Below are positions 17,632 to 24,554 of a DNA stretch of 64,000 bases, piece by piece. How positions within the stretch are numbered: position 1 is the stretch's first letter; each line of letters begins with the position of its first letter. The notes beneath the pieces were generated by a model, which did not search any database, was not told the origin of the DNA, and worked only from the letters and a program-made list of their open reading frames with translations. The position numbers and the translations under genes were made by a program. Source of the DNA: Bifidobacterium scaligerum (lineage in GTDB: Bacteria > Actinomycetota > Actinomycetes > Actinomycetales > Bifidobacteriaceae); assembly GCF_002802865.1 (NCBI RefSeq), contig NZ_PGLQ01000001.1:586606-650605 (forward strand), given 5' to 3'.

Positions 17632-17918
17632 ACCCGTTTTCAATAAATTGAAAAAAGAAAAATAAAAAGATAAAATGACACGCGTCCAGCATTTTCAGCA
17701 CACGATTCAAACACAACCATCATAAATTACGGTGATGAATGTAATAGTTGCGAGAGTGGTAGGGCGTTTTTCGCCGCTGCGTTCTTAAAGCTATCCAGTA
17801 GTTAATATAAGTGCGTTCAATGCCTGTCATTGTTAGCATTTTTATTCACTGCTGTTTATGTAATTCATCTATTCTATTTATTGGTTTGTTTGTTTGGCTT
17901 TTTTGTGGATATAAAAAT

Positions 17919-17945
17919 AAGAAACCACTTTTAAAGCGGTTTCTT
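17919..17945 (-). terminator. terminator of the island's acidic-protein gene
   Basis: Arms AAGAAACC and GGTTTCTT with an AT loop; on the minus strand the stem is followed by ATTTTTAT. It lies 90 bases past the stop of the gene at 18036-18434. Confidence 0.7.
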
Positions 17946-18035
17946 ACTTATTCATACATCACTATTGCATGACATCTAATATGACATTCGAGTTGACATC
18001 ATAGTTGACATCTGAAAAGGTCGAATCCCATATAG

Positions 18036-18434
18036 CTATTTGATAGTAATCCAGTCGTAAGATTCCATCACTTGACTTAATTCATCAAACTCTTTTTTGT
18101 CATTGAATCCATAATAATTGGATGTTTGAACATTGTTTGTAAGCTCGTTTTTGATTCTTGTATATAGATTTTCAAGAAACTTAGTGGCTTGTTTGTATTG
18201 TTCTAATTCATCATCATCAGGTTCATCATATTCATCAATGTTTTCATAGTAGATGTTGATTTCATCACTCATCCATTCCATTAGTTCCTTGATGGTACTG
18301 GTTTCAAACCATGACAAATCTGATTCATCAGCTGGTATGCTATCATTCCATCCCTCATTATTGTCAATGATGGTTTGAATGACATCATCGTACTGGTCGT
18401 TTTCATTATCATTTAAGTGTTTGTTTTCTAACAT
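18036..18434 (-). CDS. acidic hypothetical protein of the island
   Basis: A 132-residue protein very rich in Asp, Glu and Asn (for example DEYDEPDDDELEQ), with no signal peptide or membrane segment. I recognise no family. It is the last of four same-strand island genes (resolvase, 83-residue protein, secreted protein, this one), but a 139-base gap separates it from the gene before. No good ribosome-binding site precedes the ATG. Strong acidity resembles DNA-mimic or anti-restriction proteins only in general character; this is not evidence of function. Confidence 0.6.
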   Translation of the reverse strand: MLENKHLNDNENDQYDDVIQTIIDNNEGWNDSIPADESDLSWFETSTIKELMEWMSDEINIYYENIDEYDEPDDDELEQYKQATKFLENLYTRIKNELTNNVQTSNYYGFNDKKEFDELSQVMESYDWITIK

Positions 18435-18573
18435 AACTTAATCCGTTCTCTTGTGTTTATTCGTTCGTAGTTGTTTTCAATGTTAGCATGTTTTTAATCG
18501 TGCGTATAAATCTTGTGCATGATTTTTTGTGCTACATTATTCAACTGGCATGATGTGAGTTTTATTCCCATAA

Positions 18574-19266
18574 TCACATGTTGAATATGTAATAACCGCC
18601 CAGGTATTTACCTTGTTGGTATGAATATGTTGATATGTGAATCTTGTCAATGGTTGCCGTGTTGTTTATATCCGATTCAAGTGGATTGCAATATACGCCG
18701 ACCATGTTGCAATTAGCTGATTGGTATATTGTGTTTCTCATTCCAACGGTTGGTATTATGTTCTTTTGTAAGTCGACTGGTAGTTTGTTAAAAACCTCGA
18801 TGTTGACTTTCTTTCTTAATTCAGAATCACGCCATGTTGACAATGCTGTTTTTGTCGTATCAATTGCGAACAGTTCAGGATTGTTTGAATATGAATATAT
18901 TTCAAATGTCAGTGCTGTTTTCTTACTGGGGTCGCTTGCTTTATCATCAGTGTTCAATCCATATGGCATTGATACAGCGTATTGTTTGTTATCTATAAGA
19001 ACTTTACCACCGCCACTGTTATTCAATATGGTTTCATACCATTCGCTTTTATTACCATTCTTACTGATATCATCTGCAATCTGTTTCATTCCATCCGCGT
19101 TGTATCTGACCCCGTTCAAGTCATAATAGAAACCATTGCAATCAGTTATGTTATTGCATATGCCATTAGCAATGGCATGATTGGTTTCTATGAACAGCGC
19201 CGTTGTGAGCACGGTCAGTGTTGCAATGAATGCAATTGTTAGTGTTAGTATCTTTTTCTTTTTCAT
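18574..19266 (-). CDS. secreted or membrane-anchored protein, DUF6273-like
   Basis: A 230-residue protein with a lysine-rich N-terminus and a hydrophobic stretch at about residues 6-25, so it is exported or N-terminally anchored. The segment LSTWRDSELRKKVN...LPVDLQKNIIPT resembles the DUF6273 pattern found in surface proteins of gut Firmicutes and Actinobacteria. Two cysteine pairs (CNNITDC and CNMVGVYC) could form disulfides outside the cell. AGGCGG precedes the ATG. It is the best candidate for element-borne cargo, but its role is unknown. Confidence 0.65.
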   Translation of the reverse strand: MKKKKILTLTIAFIATLTVLTTALFIETNHAIANGICNNITDCNGFYYDLNGVRYNADGMKQIADDISKNGNKSEWYETILNNSGGGKVLIDNKQYAVSMPYGLNTDDKASDPSKKTALTFEIYSYSNNPELFAIDTTKTALSTWRDSELRKKVNIEVFNKLPVDLQKNIIPTVGMRNTIYQSANCNMVGVYCNPLESDINNTATIDKIHISTYSYQQGKYLGGYYIFNM

Positions 19267-19278
19267 GCATACCGCCTT

Positions 19279-19530
19279 TTATTTTCTCTTTATCAATCCC
19301 ATTGGTTGACCTTTTGTAATGATTTGTTCTAACACTTGATTAGCTGTTAAACCGTTTGTAGCCCCCTCGTAAATCAGTTTCTGCCATGTTGGTTTTGTTC
19401 GGTTGGGGTAGTACTCGATTGCTGTTAGCATTAATTCATAGTCAGCATTGAATGTTTGAGCTAACAGTGTTGCACTTACCATTTGTGATGGTTTGTCTAC
19501 ATTTGTGGACTTTTCTTTTTTGTTTCTCAT
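19279..19530 (-). CDS. small hypothetical protein coupled to the resolvase
   Basis: An 83-residue basic protein whose ATG overlaps the stop of the resolvase gene by four bases (ATGA), indicating translational coupling. The sequence (LLAQTFNADYELMLTAIEYY...LTANQVLEQIITKG) suggests a small helical protein, and conserved overlap with a recombinase would fit an accessory DNA-binding factor. I recognise no family, so this role is inference. Confidence 0.6.
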   Translation of the reverse strand: MRNKKEKSTNVDKPSQMVSATLLAQTFNADYELMLTAIEYYPNRTKPTWQKLIYEGATNGLTANQVLEQIITKGQPMGLIKRK

Positions 19531-20147
19531 TTTTGTTTGTCCTTTTTGTCATTGGTTGTGTTTTCATGTTTGATTTCTCTTGCACGGCGTAGCATTCTGA
19601 AAATCGTTGCTTCTGATTTTTTGAACTTGATACATAGATCACAGATATCAAAATCCTTGTTTTCTCTATAATCCAATGCTTTCAATGCGTCCTTGTCAGT
19701 CCATGTTGGTGGGCGGTTGGTTGTCTTACCTTGTTCATGGGCTTTTTTACGGCCTGCTTCTGTTCGTTCAATAATCATGCGTCGTTCAAGTTGGGCTATT
19801 GATGCCATGATTTGTAAGTAAGTGATTCCAACCTGTGTGCTGGTGTCAACGCCCTCTTTAAGAGCTATGAGCGTTATATCCCTTTTATTCCAATCATCAG
19901 TTATGTTCACTATGTCTTTAAAGTTTCTACCTAAACGGTCGAGTGAGTGAACAATAACGGTGTCCCCCGGGTGTAATGCAATCTGTAATGTGTTGAAACC
20001 GGGGCGTTGCATGTTTTTACCACTCACTGATTCATCTGCTAACACATGTTCAGCGCCTGCCTTTATAACAGCGTCCTTTTGATAATCAAGTGAATAACCA
20101 TATTTTGTTTGTTTGTTAGTTGAAACTCTTATATATCCATATTTCAT
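19527..20147 (-). CDS. serine recombinase (resolvase/invertase family)
   Basis: A 206-residue small serine recombinase. The N-terminal catalytic domain starts GYIRVSTNKQ with nucleophile Ser9; the conserved SLDRLGRN block with active-site arginines follows, then the ASIAQLERR...ERTEAGRKKA helix E and a short C-terminal HTH (DICDLCIKFKKSEATIFRMLRRA). Length is normal for the resolvase/invertase group. I start at the ATG at 20147 behind AAGGGGG rather than 33 bases upstream. It may resolve element multimers or invert DNA; candidate boxes lie upstream at 20287-20346. Confidence 0.9.
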   Translation of the reverse strand: MKYGYIRVSTNKQTKYGYSLDYQKDAVIKAGAEHVLADESVSGKNMQRPGFNTLQIALHPGDTVIVHSLDRLGRNFKDIVNITDDWNKRDITLIALKEGVDTSTQVGITYLQIMASIAQLERRMIIERTEAGRKKAHEQGKTTNRPPTWTDKDALKALDYRENKDFDICDLCIKFKKSEATIFRMLRRAREIKHENTTNDKKDKQK

Positions 20148-20286
20148 ATAAACCCCCTTAAAGTTGTGTTTAAGTTTCAATTATTAAATATCAATCAAAA
20201 TCCATACATTTTTGATATTTTTGAAAAAAATAAAGATTTTTCTGTAAAATCATGTGTTTTATGATTAAATATTGTCTTTTATCTAT

Positions 20287-20346
20287 CTATCAAATGTTGT
20301 AAACTTTTGATAGTGCTATTTTTGAACCAAAAACAGTGTTTGATAG
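20287..20346. promoter_or_regulatory. candidate resolvase recombination or operator site
   Basis: Three TTTGATAG boxes: one inverted at 20287-20294 and two direct at 20306-20313 and 20339-20346. The first two form a perfect inverted repeat with an 11-base spacer. They lie 140-200 bases upstream of the resolvase start, where res sites of small serine recombinases commonly sit. Assignment is by position and pattern only. Confidence 0.35.
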
Positions 20347-21096
20347 ATAACCTGCTGATAATTCATTTTCATAAATATGTTTGAATGTGATATTATTGAT
20401 TACAACTTGAAACAACGGCGTCCATTGAATTGGACTGGTCGGATTAAGATAATGGTTTATACTGTTATTGAAGAGGCCTGTTTTAAGTTGTTAGTATAAT
20501 TTCATAGCAATGGTGGAGCACGCCGGAGTTCTTGTTTTATAGAACAGGTTTAATTGGTGAATCCCTGACAAATCCCATAAAAGTAAGTTCAGGCTGTTTT
20601 TCACATCAGTGCGAAAACTGAATGCAAGTCATTGATACAAACAATTAATTCTAACAATTGTTTGATTGATAGGCGTAGGATTTTGAATGGTTCAAGAATT
20701 GTAATGGATGCCTGTAAAAGCGGACGATTGTCTTAAAAGTAGCTCATATGATTACAGCGTTTGAATCAGCCTGTTAGAAACTGGCATTGAATAGTTTGTT
20801 TGTATCTGTTCTTGTTAGTGGTAATCCGAAACGCGGGGGCTTGCAATCAATCGGATGGTCGATGGTGGTATATGTGTTGGTTGTAAGTAGGACGGTTGTT
20901 AAAATCAGCCAGGCGTGTAGAGGTACAAGGCGGAGCCGTCCATTAAAAATAAACTGTATCAATGCAATCATTGATAGCGTGTAAATCCAACAAGAATAAG
21001 ACGCTGTTGGTAGACCTTTTATTACTTATAGATATATATATAGTTATGTGTTAGTGGTTAACAGTGTTGTTAGCATTCATCATTCAAGAACAGTAG

Positions 21097-21163
21097 GACC
21101 AGCATGGACCTTTACGCGGCCGTTTCAAAAAAGCCTGTAAGCGCCCATGCTGGCCTTTTCTTT
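21097..21163 (+). terminator. long hairpin with T-tract at the integrase 3' side
   Basis: Outer arms CCAGCATGG (21099-21107) and CCATGCTGG (21145-21153) enclose a second stem (TTTAC with GTAAG, GGC with GCC). The plus strand continues CTTTTCTTT. It looks like a plus-strand terminator placed against the convergent integrase gene. Confidence 0.6.
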
Positions 21164-21164
21164 A

Positions 21165-22505
21165 TCAATCCATGTCATTAGTCGTGTCAGTGTGTGAACG
21201 CCGTTCTATGACCCCTTTTTGTTCGTTTAACATGGTATCTATGTTCATTGCTTGTTCTATGCCATAGTTCAAACTTGTCATTTCGTGTAGCATGTTGTTT
21301 TCAAATCGTTCCGCCGTTGCTTTCATCATGGACGCTGTTAAGTGCGTATAGTATTCGGTCATGGACGGGTTCATATGTCCAAGGATTGCTTGTGCTATTT
21401 GAATGTTTTCGCCTTGTTCTGCTAATTGTGTAGCTGCCATGTGTCTAAATGCATGCAATCTTATGTATGTTGGTTTAGTATCATCATGTAGCATAATTCG
21501 ATGGTATTCATCTTGTATTCTTTTCCATATGTAAGTTAGATTGTTATAATCAAACGGTTTGTTATTCTTGATGAACAGTGCATGCCTTGTTTCATTTTTC
21601 ATGTATTCATCATTCAATTTAACAGGTAGTGAAACCGCGTTTTTATGTTTATTGGTTTCATCAAGTATTGCTTGTTTGTACTGCCTGCCAATTGGTATTG
21701 TTCTTGAATGAAAATCTGTTAGCTTACCTTTTGTTCCTAATTTCAAATAGTAAGCGCCGTTTTCTTTTCTTAATTGTGTTGATACTGTTAAACTACTATC
21801 AGCATAATTCAATGATTCTTGTGTTAATCCTATTAGCTCACTGGCTCTTAATCCTAATGTGAGCAATAAAAACATGTTGTAGTATTCATGGTATTTACAT
21901 TGCTCGTAAGACAGCATATTGATGATACCTTTTAATGTTAGTATTATCTGATTTGTCTTATCTATTTCCAATGCACGAGTTTTGTTATTATATGCTGGCT
22001 TGTTAACACTGTTTGTAGGATTGAACTGGATATAACCGTTCTTAATTGAATATTCAAATAGTGCATGTAATAACTTATAAATCTTGTTCTTATTACTATC
22101 AGTTGTTTCTAATTCATTGAAATACTTGTTTAAAGTTTTTGAATCAACACTGATATCCATATCTGATAAATATGGTTTTATGTGTTTCTTATACATGTTG
22201 TTAGTGTTCTTATAATGTTTTTCACTAATTTCATGCTTTTTATCCATTGATTCCAACCGCTCATAAAACACAAAATCAATGGTATGTACTGGTTTTTTTA
22301 CCGGTACTGGTTTCTTAACTACTGGTTCATCAACACTGATTTTGCCCAGTTTTGCCACTCGTGCGAGTTGTTTTTCTATACAACGCTTTTTGTTATCATC
22401 GTAAACATAACGCCATGCGCCGTCTTGTTTCCATTTACAACACCATTGTATTCTTTTGTTATGCATTGTTTGGAATGGTTTCATAGCAACAAGTTTAGCA
22501 ATCAT
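21165..22505 (-). CDS. int: tyrosine recombinase (integrase)
   Basis: A 446-residue phage-type integrase that should insert and excise the island. After a basic N-terminal part (about residues 1-60) and a core-binding SAM-like domain (about 75-170), the catalytic domain shows Arg220 (LGLRASELIGL), the HAFRH box with His351 and Arg354, LGH at 375-377 and the nucleophile Tyr385/386 (MTEYYTHL). The start is uncertain: ATG at 22505 lies inside the arm-type repeat, another ATG is at 22484, and neither has a clear ribosome-binding site. The gene reads inward from attR, the usual layout. Confidence 0.93.
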   Translation of the reverse strand: MIAKLVAMKPFQTMHNKRIQWCCKWKQDGAWRYVYDDNKKRCIEKQLARVAKLGKISVDEPVVKKPVPVKKPVHTIDFVFYERLESMDKKHEISEKHYKNTNNMYKKHIKPYLSDMDISVDSKTLNKYFNELETTDSNKNKIYKLLHALFEYSIKNGYIQFNPTNSVNKPAYNNKTRALEIDKTNQIILTLKGIINMLSYEQCKYHEYYNMFLLLTLGLRASELIGLTQESLNYADSSLTVSTQLRKENGAYYLKLGTKGKLTDFHSRTIPIGRQYKQAILDETNKHKNAVSLPVKLNDEYMKNETRHALFIKNNKPFDYNNLTYIWKRIQDEYHRIMLHDDTKPTYIRLHAFRHMAATQLAEQGENIQIAQAILGHMNPSMTEYYTHLTASMMKATAERFENNMLHEMTSLNYGIEQAMNIDTMLNEQKGVIERRSHTDTTNDMD

Positions 22506-22507
22506 TC
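22484..22507. repeat. candidate right integrase arm sites
   Basis: Tandem TAGCAAC and TTTAGCAATCATTC, matching the left pair at 16977-17001. They overlap the first codons of the integrase gene, so integrase binding here could also repress its own expression. Confidence 0.5.
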
Positions 22508-22519
22508 AAGACTGCATGA

Positions 22520-22557
22520 AACTATGGAACCACTGTTATTGCAATGATTCCATAGTT
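22520..22557. repeat. inverted repeat beside the right core
   Basis: AACTATGGAA (22520-22529) and TTCCATAGTT (22548-22557) are perfect 10-base complements; the second runs directly into the core TCCACTGG. Probably part of the attP/attR recombinase-binding region. Confidence 0.5.
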
Positions 22558-22572
22558 CCACTGGACTGTCCG
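22557..22572. other. right attachment site (attR) of the island
   Basis: Core TCCACTGG at 22557-22564 followed by ACTGTCCG (22565-22572). It is the partner of the left core at 16923-16930; the sequence right of it is GC-rich chromosomal repeat. Confidence 0.75.
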
Positions 22573-22676
22573 TAGTGACGGCCTGAGCGAGGTGAGAGCC
22601 GAGCGAAGGTAATGTTGAGACTCGCCGGAAGGCGAGTCCGTAATTGCTGGGCCAAGCCGTTAAGCAGATGGTCCGG
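22562..22676. repeat. structured tandem repeat unit A (split by the island)
   Basis: Begins TGGACTGTCCGTAG and ends with the 25-base tail at 22644-22668 (TTGCTGGGCCAAGCC, then GTTAAGCAGA). It contains a hairpin ACTCGCC/GGCGAGT. Its missing left part (CGTTAAGC and the first stem arm) is on the other side of the island at 16909-16926. Unit B follows directly. Confidence 0.75.
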
Positions 22677-22776
22677 TGGACCGTCTGTAGGCGAGGCTGA
22701 GCAGCGACAGCTGCGAGGTAATGATGAGTCCCGCTGAGAGCGGGTCTTCAGTTGCTGGGCCAAGCCGTTAAGCAGA
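22677..22776. repeat. structured tandem repeat unit B
   Basis: Aligns with unit A: head TGGACCGTCTGTAG, a GCAGC/GCTGC hairpin, GAGGTAATGATGAG, a CCCGC/GCGGG hairpin, and the same 25-base tail (22752-22776, identical to 22644-22668). Stem sequences differ between units while pairing is kept, which points to a conserved RNA or DNA structure. Confidence 0.75.
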
Positions 22777-22793
22777 CAATTTAACAACTGCAG

Positions 22794-22833
22794 GTTAGGT
22801 TTGGCTCCCTCTCCGAGGGGAGCCAAACCTAAC
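22794..22833 (-). terminator. terminator of the XRE-aminotransferase gene
   Basis: Arms GTTAGGTTTGGCTCC and GGAGCCAAACCTAAC are perfect complements and start immediately after the TGA stop. It carries the GGCTCC stem found at several gene ends in the window. Confidence 0.8.
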
Positions 22834-24447
22834 TCAAGCCTGCCAATAGTAGCTGAAGAAGTTCGCAATCTTGGCGGTGGCGTCCTTAAGTACCTCGATA
22901 CGGGGCAGGTAAACAATACGGAAGTGATCCGGCTCGCCCCAGTTGAAGCCTCCACCGCGGGTGATAAGGATACGCTCGTCGTGGAGCAGGTCAAGGGCGA
23001 ACTGCTCGTCATCGCGGATATTGAACTTTTTCACGTCGATCTTCGGGAAGATGTAGAAAGCGGCTTTCGGCTTAACAGCGGTGAGCCCCGGAATCGAGTT
23101 GATGGCGTTGTAAATGTATTCGCGCTGCTCATATAGACGGCCTCCGGGCACGATGTAGTCGTTGACGGACTGATGGCCGCCGAGTGCCGTTTGCACGATG
23201 GACTGCGCAGGCACATTCGAACAGATACGCATATTCGCCAACATGTTGAGGCCTTCGATATAGTCCTTGGCGATGCGCTTGTTGCCGGAAAGCACCATCC
23301 AGCCCACACGGTAGCCGGCGATCATATGCGATTTGGACAGGCCGGAGAACGTCACGCAGAACAAATCAGGAGCAAGCGACGCAATGGACGTGTGGGTGAG
23401 CCCATCCATGACCAGACGATCGTAGATCTCGTCAGAGAAAATCATGAGCTGGTGCTCGCGTGCGATATCCACGATCTCCTGCAGCACTTCTTTCGGGTAC
23501 AGTGCGCCGGTAGGGTTGTTCGGGTTGATAAGCACAATGGCCACCGTACGGTCGGTGATCTTGGCGCGAATGTCGTCAAGATCCGGATACCATTCGGACT
23601 GCTCATCACATACGTAATGTACGGCAGTGCCGCCGGCCAGATTCACACAGGCAGTCCATAGCGGATAGTCGGGGCTGGGAATGAGCACTTCATCGCCATC
23701 ATCCAGCAACGCAGACATACACAAATTAATGAGCTCACTGACACCGTTTCCGGTGTAAATGTCGTCGATGGTGACATTCGGCAGGTTCTTGAGCTGCGCA
23801 TACTGCATGATGGCCTTGCGTGCGGAGAACAGTCCCTTGGACGGCGAATATCCTTCAGTATCAGTCAACTGATGCGCCATATCGTAAACGACTTCATCCG
23901 GTGTACGGAAACCGAACGGCGCAGGGTTGCCAATGTTCAATTTCAGAATATGTGTGCCGTCCGCCTCCATACGGGCCGCCTCGTCCACCACCGGACCTCG
24001 CACATCATACAAAACATTGTCAAGCTTATGTGACTTACCGAATGTACGGCGGCGACTTGAAGGGATTTCCGTTTCCAAAGGGCGAGTATCAGAAAGTTCA
24101 TTATGGTTCAATTTCAACGCCTCAGTTCTTGTATTGTTATTTGTTGTGATGATATCGTTGTCACGATTAGTGGTGACATCGTTGTCACGCCCGACAAGTG
24201 GCGCATCATGCAGCAATCGAGGAGAGGATTCCTCGCCACGCAGCCAGCTCGCGTCTACATCTAATTCCCCGGCAAGAAACAAAAGCACATCCTCGCGCGG
24301 TACGGTTTTGCCGGATACGTATTGGCTGATGTGACTTTTCCCCATTTTCACGCCGCTATGCTCAGCCGCGCGAACAAGATCAACCTGCTTTAACCCACGG
24401 CTGTTCATCGCATTGCGCAGGCGTTCCGCGAATACTGATGCGCTCAT
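22834..24447 (-). CDS. XRE helix-turn-helix / alanine-type aminotransferase fusion
   Basis: A 537-residue fusion. Residues about 1-65 are an XRE/Cro-type HTH (RLRNAMNSRGLKQVDLVRAAE, then KSHISQYVSGKTVPREDVL). An Asn/Thr-rich linker follows, then a full fold-type I aminotransferase from about residue 130, most like AlaA (alanine/pyruvate). Its PLP lysine is Lys372 in FSGLSKSHMIAGYRVGW; NPNNPTG and SDEIYD are present. The ATG at 24447 has GGAGG 6 bases upstream. A palindromic operator overlaps the predicted start of transcription, suggesting the enzyme represses its own gene. The island sits just downstream. Confidence 0.92.
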   Translation of the reverse strand: MSASVFAERLRNAMNSRGLKQVDLVRAAEHSGVKMGKSHISQYVSGKTVPREDVLLFLAGELDVDASWLRGEESSPRLLHDAPLVGRDNDVTTNRDNDIITTNNNTRTEALKLNHNELSDTRPLETEIPSSRRRTFGKSHKLDNVLYDVRGPVVDEAARMEADGTHILKLNIGNPAPFGFRTPDEVVYDMAHQLTDTEGYSPSKGLFSARKAIMQYAQLKNLPNVTIDDIYTGNGVSELINLCMSALLDDGDEVLIPSPDYPLWTACVNLAGGTAVHYVCDEQSEWYPDLDDIRAKITDRTVAIVLINPNNPTGALYPKEVLQEIVDIAREHQLMIFSDEIYDRLVMDGLTHTSIASLAPDLFCVTFSGLSKSHMIAGYRVGWMVLSGNKRIAKDYIEGLNMLANMRICSNVPAQSIVQTALGGHQSVNDYIVPGGRLYEQREYIYNAINSIPGLTAVKPKAAFYIFPKIDVKKFNIRDDEQFALDLLHDERILITRGGGFNWGEPDHFRIVYLPRIEVLKDATAKIANFFSYYWQA

Positions 24448-24458
24448 ATTGTGCCTCC

Positions 24459-24496
24459 AACCGAAGTTCAATTCCTTGCGTTGAACTTCGGTTCAA
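24459..24496. promoter_or_regulatory. palindromic operator of the XRE-aminotransferase gene
   Basis: Arms AACCGAAGTTCAA (24459-24471) and TTGAACTTCGGTT (24481-24493) are perfect 13-base complements with a 9-base spacer. The right half extends to the perfect site TTGAAC-TTCG-GTTCAA (24481-24496). Two more GTTCAAT half-sites lie at 24509-24515 and 24520-24526. The cluster covers the region between promoter and ribosome-binding site. Confidence 0.75.
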
Positions 24497-24525
24497 AGCA
24501 TACGCCTAGTTCAATATAAGTTCAA
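24497..24525 (-). promoter_or_regulatory. predicted promoter of the XRE-aminotransferase gene
   Basis: TTGAAC -35 (24525-24520) and TATGCT -10 (24502-24497) are 17 bases apart on the minus strand. The start of transcription would fall in the operator palindrome, and a GTTCAA half-site overlaps the -35, as expected for repression. Confidence 0.65.
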
Positions 24526-24554
24526 TAACAAGCGTGTAAACACGCATAACCTCG

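Larger units (their letters stand above)
16931..18035. other. 1.1-kb AT-rich non-coding left part of the island
   Basis: No convincing gene on either strand. It holds the left arm-site pair, three strong hairpins (17119-17148, 17215-17256, 17501-17526), a 29-base repeat present twice, a 15-base repeat shared with 20484-20498, and a 28-base repeat shared with the integrase 3' end. The density of hairpins suggests small transcripts or protection against read-through. Confidence 0.6.
20148..21164. other. 1.0-kb AT-rich non-coding middle of the island
   Basis: No supported gene. It contains the very AT-rich resolvase upstream region with three TTTGATAG boxes (20287-20346), a 15-base repeat (20484-20498) shared with 17568-17582, and a long hairpin next to a T-rich run at its right end. 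A short plus-strand frame (20787-20984) has no ribosome-binding site and odd composition. A plus-strand non-coding transcript is possible. Confidence 0.5.
16923..22564. mobile_element. AT-rich integrated element with tyrosine integrase and serine resolvase
   Basis: About 5.6 kb, visibly AT-richer than both flanks, bounded by direct 8-base core repeats. It has an integrase reading inward from the right end, a resolvase, three uncharacterised genes and some 2 kb of non-coding DNA. Similar tandem TAGCAA motifs lie about 47-57 bases inside both cores and look like integrase arm sites. No relaxase, replication protein, capsid or portal gene is visible. It therefore looks like a small integrative element or satellite that relies on another element for transfer. 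Confidence 0.85.

Noticed and set aside
20787..20984. 65-residue plus-strand ORF in the island
   Set aside because: No ribosome-binding site, mixed composition and no overlap with operon-like neighbours.
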